In this document: positions 34,538 through 42,254 of the stretch, piece by piece
Layout of the letters: each line of letters begins with the position of its first letter
Numbering within the stretch: the first letter of the stretch is position 1
DNA from: Sulfurimonas sp. RIFCSPLOWO2_12_36_12
GTDB taxonomy: Bacteria; Campylobacterota; Campylobacteria; Campylobacterales; Sulfurimonadaceae
NCBI GenBank assembly: GCA_001829675.1
Contig: MIBZ01000019.1
Span: forward strand, 1-64,000
Direction of reading: 5' to 3'
Length of the DNA: 64,000 bases
Notes under the pieces: model-generated
What the model saw: only the letters and a program-made list of their open reading frames with translations
Told to the model about the DNA's origin: nothing
The model's database searches: none
Position numbers and translations under genes: made by a program

Positions 34538-36633
34538 TTTGTACCTTCGGGAGTTCTAAGAGCATTTAAGATAGCATCTCTTGGACCGTCTGCGGCTATA
34601 CTGCCGTTATTGATAACGATTATGCGGTCTACAAGTTCAAGTGCAGCAAATCTATGCGTTATGAGAATAAGTGTTTTTTCTTGAATAATCTTTTTTAAAT
34701 TACTCATAAGTTTTTTTTCTAAACCAACATCAAGACCTGTTGTCGGCTCATCTAAGATAAGAATCTGGGGATTGTTCACAATGGCTCTTGCAAGACCTAC
34801 AAGATGTTTTTGACCAACACTTAAGTTGTTTCCTCTCTCACCGACAAGTATGCCATCTCCTTGAGCACTTTTTTTAACGAGATCTTCAAGTCCGCTCAGA
34901 ACTATAAGTTCCATCATCTTCTCTTTGCTAATTGGCTTTGAGAGCTCTATATTCTCTTTTAAAGTACCGTTAAAGAGAAAAGGTTCTTGCGTCATAACGC
35001 CTATATTTTGTCTGATTTCTACGGGATGGATTGTAGAAATATCATGATTGTCTATAAAAACAGTTCCTTTTGTCGGATGTAAAAGTCCTGTTAAAAGTTT
35101 TAAAATCGTTGACTTCCCAGCTCCTGTTTGACCGATTATTCCTACCTTTTCACCACTTTTTATTTTAAAGTTTAGTTTTTTTACGGATGAATATTTTGAA
35201 TTTTTAAAATAGTATGTCACATCTTTAAATTCAATATCTCCACTTAGAGTTCCAACTCCTATCTCGATATTTTTTTCATTTTCCAAGGGCAGATTCCAAA
35301 ACTCTTTAAGATTATTTAGAGAGTCTTTAATCTCTTTAAATTTTATAAGCATCGTCGATAGACTAATGACGGGAACCATAGCTCTGCTTGCCAAAATAGT
35401 TGCGGCAATTAGTCCGCCGACACTTAAACTTTTATCTGCGATTTGAAAAACTCCTACTGAGACGACCAAAATCGTAGTCAGCTGTATCAATGCCTGAGAA
35501 ATGTTTAGCGCGAACGCATTAACCGACCCAACCTTGAGCTGAATATTTTCTCCAAAAGCTATAATGTTTCTCCAGCTAAAAAGTTTTGAAGCTGTTGCGT
35601 TTGAGAGTTTTAGCGTATCACTTCCTTGTATAGATTCTACTAAAAAGTTTTGTTTTGACTGGATGTTTTCAAGATGTTTTTTGCTCAAGCGCGCTATGGG
35701 AATTTGCAACGCTATGTTAATGAACATAATTAAAAGTGCTAATGCAAAAGGAACTAAGGCAACAGCTGGAGATATAAAGTAGATAGCAATAAGGGCAAAT
35801 ATAAAAAATGGAAAATCTATTATTTGAATGATGGATTTTGTAGCAAAAAATTCTCTTACTGATGCCAATTCTCTAAACAAATTTGCTTTTGAGCCTGTCA
35901 TCATCGTATCGTATTGCGATTGGATGCTAAGAAGTCTTTTCATCAAGTCTTCTTCAAGATATAGAGAGAGTTTTTTGCCTGTTTTATCGATGATGTAACT
36001 TCTTACACTCTTAAATACTAGTTCAAAAACAAGTGCGATAATGAGTCCAAAACTGAGTACAAAAAGAGTGTCATAGGCTTCGTTTGGAACGACTCTATCG
36101 TAAACAATCATAATATACAAAGGTACGAAAAGGGCAAATAGGTTTATAAAGAATGTCAAAAATCCAACTTCTATATATGCCCTCCATAAAGATTTGACAG
36201 GCTGCCAAAACCAATTGTTTGTTGGCAATTTATCTATGAAGTTTGTTCTAGATTCTTCTCTAAAGATAAAAAGAGCTCTTTTGTATTGGTCCAATTGTTT
36301 GTACTCTATTTCAAAGCTTTTTTCTTCGTCGGCATCATAAAGCTCTATTTTTTTGTTAGCAATATTTTTTTGATAAATAAAAGGTTTGTTTTGTTTGTTA
36401 AAGATAACACAAGGTAAGTGGTGGTTTGAAATATTAGATGCTATCATCTCTTTTTTTAGTGCCACAAGACCGATTTGTTCGGAGACAATAAAGAGAGATT
36501 CTATGCCAAAATCTTCATTTTTTGTAGGATTTAAGCTAAGTATGGTGTCAAAACTTACATCGCCAAAATAAAAATCAAGCATATACTTATAAGTTTTTAG
36601 TAAAGGATTTTGTTCTGCCGAGTGTGATACCAT
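34534..36633 (-). CDS. Type I secretion ABC exporter with inactive C39-like domain (LapB type)
   Basis: A 699-residue ABC transporter with three parts. The N-terminal domain (about 1-135) has the C39 peptidase fold region, but the catalytic Cys segment reads NEDFGIES and lacks the Cys; such C39-like domains bind RTX cargo without cutting. Six TM helices lie over about 150-425. The nucleotide-binding domain has Walker A GQTGAGKST (near 500), signature LSVGQ instead of LSGGQ (near 606), and Walker B ILILDEPTTGLD. It is the first gene of the locus. AAAGG lies 8 bases before its ATG, with a promoter-like sequence further upstream. Confidence 0.93.
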   Translation of the reverse strand: MVSHSAEQNPLLKTYKYMLDFYFGDVSFDTILSLNPTKNEDFGIESLFIVSEQIGLVALKKEMIASNISNHHLPCVIFNKQNKPFIYQKNIANKKIELYDADEEKSFEIEYKQLDQYKRALFIFREESRTNFIDKLPTNNWFWQPVKSLWRAYIEVGFLTFFINLFALFVPLYIMIVYDRVVPNEAYDTLFVLSFGLIIALVFELVFKSVRSYIIDKTGKKLSLYLEEDLMKRLLSIQSQYDTMMTGSKANLFRELASVREFFATKSIIQIIDFPFFIFALIAIYFISPAVALVPFALALLIMFINIALQIPIARLSKKHLENIQSKQNFLVESIQGSDTLKLSNATASKLFSWRNIIAFGENIQLKVGSVNAFALNISQALIQLTTILVVSVGVFQIADKSLSVGGLIAATILASRAMVPVISLSTMLIKFKEIKDSLNNLKEFWNLPLENEKNIEIGVGTLSGDIEFKDVTYYFKNSKYSSVKKLNFKIKSGEKVGIIGQTGAGKSTILKLLTGLLHPTKGTVFIDNHDISTIHPVEIRQNIGVMTQEPFLFNGTLKENIELSKPISKEKMMELIVLSGLEDLVKKSAQGDGILVGERGNNLSVGQKHLVGLARAIVNNPQILILDEPTTGLDVGLEKKLMSNLKKIIQEKTLILITHRFAALELVDRIIVINNGSIAADGPRDAILNALRTPEGTK

Positions 36634-36663
36634 AGAGTTTAACCTTTGTAATTAGAGGTAATC

Positions 36664-36694
36664 ATTATAATTAAACTATACTTAATTATTACAA
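36664..36694 (-). promoter_or_regulatory. Candidate promoter of the secretion locus
   Basis: On the minus strand TTGTAA (36689-36694) and TATAAT (36664-36669) are 19 bp apart, about 30 bp before the ABC exporter start. The spacing is slightly long for sigma70. No other promoter-like pair is obvious in the 36634-36761 gap, which otherwise shows no clear structure. Confidence 0.4.
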
Positions 36695-36761
36695 AAAACG
36701 ATTAGGCTTTAGTGCCACGGCGGCAAGTTTGAAATGACGACATATTTTGTTTCAATCTCTC

Positions 36762-37205
36762 TTAAGCCAACAAACTCTTTGCAGACTCGTTTATTCTTTT
36801 GCCGTCAGCCTTGAGAGAGAGCTCTTTGCTAGCCATACCCATAACTTTGCCGATATCTTTTATAGTTGTTGCTCCGACTTTTGCAATTATCTCTTTGAGT
36901 GCCGAGGTAAGCTCCTCATCGCTTAGTTGAGCGGGCAAGTACTCTTTGTAGTAAGCTATCTCATCAAGTTCAACCTGCATCAAATCTTCTCGTCCTGCAT
37001 CTCTGTATTGCGTTGCCGCATCATCTCTTCTTTTAACTTGAGATTGTATTATTTTTATGACATCTTCATCGCTCAGCTCTTTGCGTTCATCAACTTCTAT
37101 CTGCTTAAAAGCACTCATAAGAAGCCTAAGCGCATCTCTTTTTTTTGCATCTTTAGCTTTCATAGCATCTTTTACATCTTGGTTAATTCTATCTCTTAAA
37201 TTCAT
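36762..37205 (-). CDS. GatB/YqeY domain protein
   Basis: A 147-residue YqeY-family protein with the helical domain also found at the C-terminus of the GatB subunit of the tRNA amidotransferase, where it contacts tRNA. Motifs: RDALRLLMSAFKQIEVDER, EIAYYKEYLPAQLSDEEL, DIGKVMGMASKEL. The role of the stand-alone form is not established. I start at ATG 37205 (MNLRDRINQD); the frame continues upstream to 37316 but that part would overlap flgH and is not family-like. It diverges from flgH by 76 bp. Confidence 0.88.
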   Translation of the reverse strand: MNLRDRINQDVKDAMKAKDAKKRDALRLLMSAFKQIEVDERKELSDEDVIKIIQSQVKRRDDAATQYRDAGREDLMQVELDEIAYYKEYLPAQLSDEELTSALKEIIAKVGATTIKDIGKVMGMASKELSLKADGKRINESAKSLLA

Positions 37206-37281
37206 TTTTTGCCTTTTTTGTTTGGAACTATTATTGCTATCATTATAACTAAATAAAGAGACTAAGTCTAAAGAGATAATA

Positions 37282-38004
37282 ATGATAAAAAAATTTTTAA
37301 TGTTTTCAATGCCCATTTATGCTATACTATTTTTATCCGGTTGTACGGCAAAGTTGACTGACCCTGAAATAGATTTTGAGCCTCCTGCATATGTTGAGCA
37401 GATGCCTTCGCGTGAAGATAACAAGGATTTTACTTCGGTTGGAAGTATCTTTGGTCAAGGTGACAATCCTCTTTTTTCAGATCACAAAGCGATGCATGTA
37501 AATGATATAGTTACTGTTGTTATTTCAGAAAGTATGCAGAGTTCAAATAGCGGGTCAAAACAGATGAGCGAGAGTGATGCTCAAAATCTTGGCGGCGGTG
37601 CTTTTACTTCTGCGGGAACGAATTCAGCTGTTGATTCAGTTGTCGGAAAGCTAAACGGGATTGCAAATCTTGGTTTTGGAGCTAGTTCTACAAGCGAGTA
37701 TCAAGGGCAGGGAAGTGCAAAAAAAGATGCATCTTTCACCACTACGGTATCGGCTAGAATCGTTAAAGTTTTACAAAATGGCAACTATTTTATTTCAGGC
37801 ACAAGAGAGATACTTATAGATAACCAAAAACAGATAATACAAATAGGCGGTGTTATTCGCCCGTATGACATAGACCAAGGTAACAGAATTAGCTCCTCAC
37901 AAATGAGTGAAGCAAAAATTCTTTATAAAACGCAAGGAGATGTTGAGCGTGCAACACAGCAAGGTTGGGGAACAAAAATTATTCAGTCTGTTTGGCCATT
38001 TTAG
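37282..38004 (+). CDS. flgH: Flagellar L-ring lipoprotein FlgH
   Basis: FlgH, 240 residues, forms the outer-membrane bushing of the flagellar rod. It has a lipoprotein signal (lipobox LFLSGC, Cys near residue 21) and the family segments GQGDNPLFSDHKAMHVNDIVTVVI, SARIVKVLQNGNYFISGTREI and IGGVIRPYDID. Its length is normal. The last about 55-100 bases overlap the next gene in another frame. Confidence 0.94.
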   Translation: MIKKFLMFSMPIYAILFLSGCTAKLTDPEIDFEPPAYVEQMPSREDNKDFTSVGSIFGQGDNPLFSDHKAMHVNDIVTVVISESMQSSNSGSKQMSESDAQNLGGGAFTSAGTNSAVDSVVGKLNGIANLGFGASSTSEYQGQGSAKKDASFTTTVSARIVKVLQNGNYFISGTREILIDNQKQIIQIGGVIRPYDIDQGNRISSSQMSEAKILYKTQGDVERATQQGWGTKIIQSVWPF

Positions 38005-39403
38005 CCTAATAGTATTAATCGGTTTTACAACACTTAATGCAGAGCAAAGCTTTAAGGATTTTAAAAAATCTCAGACACAATCATTTCAGACATACAAAGA
38101 CGAGAGAGACAACGCTTTTAATGCATACCTAAAGCAGGAGTGGAAAGCGTACAACGCGCTCCGCTCAGAGCCACTCTATGAAAAAGCAAAACCGTTAGAG
38201 ATAGAGGCGGCAAAACCTCAAGCTTTAAAACCTGTCGGTCCAAAAATAAGTGTAAAAATAAAAGAATATGTAGAGGAGAAGCAAGAAGTTGCGGTTCCAT
38301 CTGAAGTAAAACCTAAAGAGATTACGGTCGATTTTTATGGTTCATCTCTAGGATTTAACATCCCATCGGGTATAAAAAAAGCTAACTTTTACCCTCAAAA
38401 TCAAGAAGGCATCGCAAATTTTTTCAGCAGTGCGGCTTCTAGCGATTATGAGCCTTTATTGGCAGATATTAAAAAAGTTTCTGAGAAAATGAACTTAAAT
38501 GATTGGGGTATTTACCTGCTTGTCTCAAAAATTTCAGATAAGACATTTGCAAATCAAAACAGCTCAAGACTTCTTAGCTGGTTTATATTTAACAAGCTTG
38601 GATACGCGGTAAAAATAGGTTTAGCAAAGCAACATATAGTTTTGATGCACTACTCCAAAAAAGTTATATACTCTACGCCAAACTACAATTTTGACAATAA
38701 AAGATATTATGTTCTTGCAAACTATGCCAAAGATGGTCTTGGAAAGGTTTTTTCTTATAAGCAAGATTACCCCGGCTCTACCAAAGAGCTTGACCTCTCG
38801 CTAGATACTCTTCCTAAACTAGAAGCAAAAATAGAGAGTAAAACTTTAACTTTTTCTCAATCAGGAGAGAAGTATAGTGTGCCAATCTCGTATAATAAAA
38901 ATCTTATAGATTTTATGGCTTCATACCCTCAGGCAGATTATGAGACATTTTTCAACGCGCCACTTGAGAGTGCTACTTATAGCGGTTTAGCAGTCTCTCT
39001 TAAAAAGCATATTGATGGAAAGAAAGCAAGTGAGGGGATGAACTTTGTACTAAGTTTTGTTCAAAATTCATTTAAATATGAGCAAGACAATCAACAGTTT
39101 GGCAGAGAAAAAGTTATGTTTGCAGAAGAAACTCTATACTTTGATAAGTCGGATTGTGAAGATAGGGCGGTTCTGTTTTCCTATTTGATAAAAGAGCTTT
39201 TCGGGGTGAGTGTTGTCGGCGTAAAATATGAAGACCACATGGCAACTGCTCTTTATATTCCTCTTGAAGGCGATGAAGTGATTGTAAAATCAAAAAAATT
39301 TATTATTGCCGACCCTACATATATAAACGCAAATATTGGTGTGAGTATGCCAAAATATAAATCGATAAAGCCTCAGAGCTATATTGTTGTAAAGCAAGAT
39401 TAA
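37949..39403 (+). CDS. Exported transglutaminase-like cysteine protease candidate
   Basis: About 484 residues from the chosen GTG (37949), which lies 9 bases after AAGGAG; GTG 37907 or ATG 37940 are also possible. All options start inside flgH. A hydrophobic signal stretch (FGHFSLIVLIGFTTLNA) suggests export. The middle part has Pro/Lys-rich linkers. The C-terminal domain carries a Cys-His-Asp triad typical of transglutaminase-like proteases: DKSDCEDRAVLFSYL, YEDHMATALYI and IIADPTYINANIG. The segment before the Cys (EETLYFDKSDCED) resembles LapG-type proteases. Its stop is 1 bp before the EAL gene. A role in trimming the RTX adhesin is a hypothesis only. Confidence 0.72.
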   Translation: MQHSKVGEQKLFSLFGHFSLIVLIGFTTLNAEQSFKDFKKSQTQSFQTYKDERDNAFNAYLKQEWKAYNALRSEPLYEKAKPLEIEAAKPQALKPVGPKISVKIKEYVEEKQEVAVPSEVKPKEITVDFYGSSLGFNIPSGIKKANFYPQNQEGIANFFSSAASSDYEPLLADIKKVSEKMNLNDWGIYLLVSKISDKTFANQNSSRLLSWFIFNKLGYAVKIGLAKQHIVLMHYSKKVIYSTPNYNFDNKRYYVLANYAKDGLGKVFSYKQDYPGSTKELDLSLDTLPKLEAKIESKTLTFSQSGEKYSVPISYNKNLIDFMASYPQADYETFFNAPLESATYSGLAVSLKKHIDGKKASEGMNFVLSFVQNSFKYEQDNQQFGREKVMFAEETLYFDKSDCEDRAVLFSYLIKELFGVSVVGVKYEDHMATALYIPLEGDEVIVKSKKFIIADPTYINANIGVSMPKYKSIKPQSYIVVKQD

Positions 39404-39404
39404 T

Positions 39405-40622
39405 ATGCAAAACATACATAACGATTCATTAACAAATATTGCCAATAGATTTGCTTTGATGGAGTATTTGCAGGGTTTAGAACATGCTAATATTTTTTTA
39501 ATAGATATAGATAATTTTAGCAATATTAACAATGCCTATGGATTTGAGATTGGTGATGCTGCTTTGGTTGAAATAGCAAGATTAATCGCCATTGTCAAGC
39601 CTTTTACTTCTAGACTCTTTAGATTAAACTCTGATGAGTTTGTTGTTGTATGTATGGATGTGATGAGTTCAAAGAAATTATCAGATGCTGCCAGCTCAAT
39701 GATATCTTTTTTTGACCAAACTGAAATAGAAGTTTGTGATGATATGAATATAAAAGTCTCTATAAGCATAGGCATCTCAATAGGCAGCGGAACCGAAATA
39801 CTAAATCATGCAAGAACTGCAATAAAAGAGTTAAGAGAGCATAAAAGGTCCTCTTATAAAGTTTATGATCCAAACTCATCTTTTATAAAAAAACAGCAGG
39901 AAAATATTTATTGGGTTCATAAGATAAAAGAGGCATTTGAAGAAGAGCGTTTGGTCACTTATTATCAGCCTATTGTAAATAATAAAACAAAAAAAATAGA
40001 AAAATATGAGTGTCTAATTAGAATCTGTGATGATGGAATACTTACCCCTCCTATTAGATTTATGGAAGCATCAAGATTGACAGGCACGCTCTCTTTGGTT
40101 ACAAAAAGTGTTATTGAGCAGAGTTTTAAAAGATTTAGCGATACGGAGTATGAGTTTTCAATTAACATTACGAGCACTGACTTATATTTAGATTATTTAG
40201 AAGATTATCTTTTAAAGAGTGCAAAAAAGCATAATATTCACCCATCAAGAGTTGCATTAGAGATGCTTGAGGACATTAACACTCTTAATACACCGGAAAT
40301 TCTTGCTCAATTAAATTCACTTAGGTATCACGGTTTTAAGATATCTATTGATGATTTTGGTTCTCAGAGTTCAAATTTTTCCAGACTTTTAGAGTTTTCG
40401 CCGGACTATCTTAAAATTGACGGCTCTTTTATCAAAAATATTTTAACAGATAAAAAAAGTTTAATTATTGTTGAGGCTGTTGTTTTGTTGTGTAAAAAGA
40501 GTAACATAAAAGTAATAGCGGAGTTTGTTCACAGTGCAGAAGTTCAAGCAAAAGTCGAAGAGCTTGGGGTTGATTACTCCCAAGGGTACCACTTTGGCGA
40601 GCCTATGGAAGAGTTACGATAA
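39405..40622 (+). CDS. c-di-GMP phosphodiesterase candidate (degenerate GGDEF plus EAL)
   Basis: A 405-residue cytoplasmic protein with no TM segment. The GGDEF domain (about 1-150) reads NSDEF at the signature and lacks the inhibitory RxxD, so it is probably inactive as a cyclase. The EAL domain (about 165-405) keeps the key acidic residues: ECL in KYECLIRI, NITSTDL, EMLED, DDFGSQSSNF and KIDGSFI, so c-di-GMP hydrolysis is plausible. It follows the transglutaminase-like gene by 1 bp. Its last 20 bases overlap the end of the convergent SulP gene. Confidence 0.88.
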   Translation: MQNIHNDSLTNIANRFALMEYLQGLEHANIFLIDIDNFSNINNAYGFEIGDAALVEIARLIAIVKPFTSRLFRLNSDEFVVVCMDVMSSKKLSDAASSMISFFDQTEIEVCDDMNIKVSISIGISIGSGTEILNHARTAIKELREHKRSSYKVYDPNSSFIKKQQENIYWVHKIKEAFEEERLVTYYQPIVNNKTKKIEKYECLIRICDDGILTPPIRFMEASRLTGTLSLVTKSVIEQSFKRFSDTEYEFSINITSTDLYLDYLEDYLLKSAKKHNIHPSRVALEMLEDINTLNTPEILAQLNSLRYHGFKISIDDFGSQSSNFSRLLEFSPDYLKIDGSFIKNILTDKKSLIIVEAVVLLCKKSNIKVIAEFVHSAEVQAKVEELGVDYSQGYHFGEPMEELR

Positions 40623-42246
40623 CCTCTTTCGCATGTTTTAAGGCTTTGTCAAAAGAGTCAAGTATGTTTTCCTCTCCAATCAACGAAGTTATTTTATACT
40701 TTTTCAAATCCTGAAGTACAGAGCTGTTTACACCTGATAAAAGCAATTTAACACCGGAATTTTGCAATGTTTTTATCGTCTCTTCAAAATTATGAAGTGC
40801 AGTTGAGTCCACAAACGGAACATGACGCATACGAATAATTAAAATTTTATTTTTTAACCCTATATTTTTTATTACCTCTGAATACTGTTTGGCAGAGGCA
40901 AAAAATAGAGGACCGCTTATCTCATAAACAGAGATACCATCAGGTAGGTTAGAATAATCTTCAAGCACATCGCTATCAACTCTAATAGGAGCCGTAATGC
41001 CGATGTCTGCCATGCGTTTCATAAACAGAAGTGAAGATAAAACAACACCAATCTCTATGGCTGCGGTTAAATCAACAAATACGGTTAGTAAAAATGTACT
41101 GAGAAGCACAATTATGTCAAAAGGAGAGCCTCTTAAGATTGAGACAAAAGAGCGCCATTCGCTCATATTGTATGAAACTACGATTAAAATTCCGGCAAGA
41201 CATGCCATAGGAATAAGTTTCGCATAGCTTGCGAAAACAAGCATAATAAGTAGAAGCGTTATGGCATGAACCATCCCTGCAATCGGGGTTCTTCCGCCAT
41301 TTTTTACATTTGTTGCAGTTCTGGCAATAGCTCCGGTCGCCGGAATGCCGCCAAAAAACGGTGTGACAATATTTGCAATGCCTTGAGCTATAAGCTCTGT
41401 GTTTGAGCGATGATTTGCGCCTATCATTCCATCAGCCACAACTGCCGAGAGAAGTGACTCTACCCCTCCAAGAAGCGCTATTGTAAGAGCGGGAGCGATG
41501 TACATGTGCAAATTGCTAAAATCAAAAGACGGTATTACAAAATTAATATCGCTATGAATTTCACCAAAAAATGACTCAATAGTTGTTACCTCAATATTTG
41601 CAACCTGAACAAAGAGAGTGACAAAAATTATTGCGAAGAATGAACCGGGAATTTTAGTCGTTATTTTTTTTGAATATAGGGTTATTAAAATTGTGGCAAT
41701 GGTGATGGCTATTGCAAATAAGTTGCTCTCTTGCATATTGGAGAAGTAAACTACCCATTTTTCAAAAAATTCCGACGGGAGTTTTTCAATGTTAAGTCCG
41801 AGAGCGTCTTTAATCTGTGTTGAGAATATAACAACTGCAATCCCGCTTGTAAATCCAACAATTAACGGGTGTGGAAAATATTTCAAAAGCGTACCGAGTC
41901 GCAAAAGTCCAAATATAACCAATATAATCCCAGACATAACAGTAGAGATGATAAGTCCATCAATGCCGTACTTCTCAACAATAGCGTAAACAATGACTAT
42001 AAAAGCGCCGGTGGGACCGCCGATTTGAACTCTGCTTCCGCCAAGAAAAGAGATTAAAAAACCGGCAATTACAGCAGTGATAATTCCTTTTTCCGGAGAA
42101 ACACCGGAGGCAACTCCAAAAGCAATAGCAAGTGGCAGCGCAACGATGCCTACAACTATTCCGGCAAAAATATCTGAGACTAACTGTTCTTTGCTTATTC
42201 CTGATTTTAATAAACTGAAAAATTTAGGTTCAAATATTTTGCCCAT
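40603..42246 (-). CDS. SulP family anion permease with STAS domain
   Basis: A 547-residue inner-membrane transporter. About twelve TM segments cover residues 25-410, with family motifs ALPLAIAFGVASGVSPEKG, GGSRVQIGGPTGAF, GGIPATGAIARTATNVKNGG. A C-terminal STAS domain (about 430-545) ends the protein (ISGPLFFASAKQYSEVI, MRHVPFVDSTALHNFEE). SulP proteins move sulfate, bicarbonate or other anions; the substrate cannot be chosen from sequence. The 3' end overlaps the EAL gene tail to tail by 20 bp. It follows valS by 8 bp. Confidence 0.92.
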   Translation of the reverse strand: MGKIFEPKFFSLLKSGISKEQLVSDIFAGIVVGIVALPLAIAFGVASGVSPEKGIITAVIAGFLISFLGGSRVQIGGPTGAFIVIVYAIVEKYGIDGLIISTVMSGIILVIFGLLRLGTLLKYFPHPLIVGFTSGIAVVIFSTQIKDALGLNIEKLPSEFFEKWVVYFSNMQESNLFAIAITIATILITLYSKKITTKIPGSFFAIIFVTLFVQVANIEVTTIESFFGEIHSDINFVIPSFDFSNLHMYIAPALTIALLGGVESLLSAVVADGMIGANHRSNTELIAQGIANIVTPFFGGIPATGAIARTATNVKNGGRTPIAGMVHAITLLLIMLVFASYAKLIPMACLAGILIVVSYNMSEWRSFVSILRGSPFDIIVLLSTFLLTVFVDLTAAIEIGVVLSSLLFMKRMADIGITAPIRVDSDVLEDYSNLPDGISVYEISGPLFFASAKQYSEVIKNIGLKNKILIIRMRHVPFVDSTALHNFEETIKTLQNSGVKLLLSGVNSSVLQDLKKYKITSLIGEENILDSFDKALKHAKEVIVTLP

Positions 42247-42254
42247 ACGCTTTT

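Noticed and set aside
34534-36633. Bacteriocin exporter with leader peptidase
   Set aside because: The N-terminal C39-like domain has lost its catalytic Cys, and the linked cargo is an RTX adhesin without a double-glycine leader.
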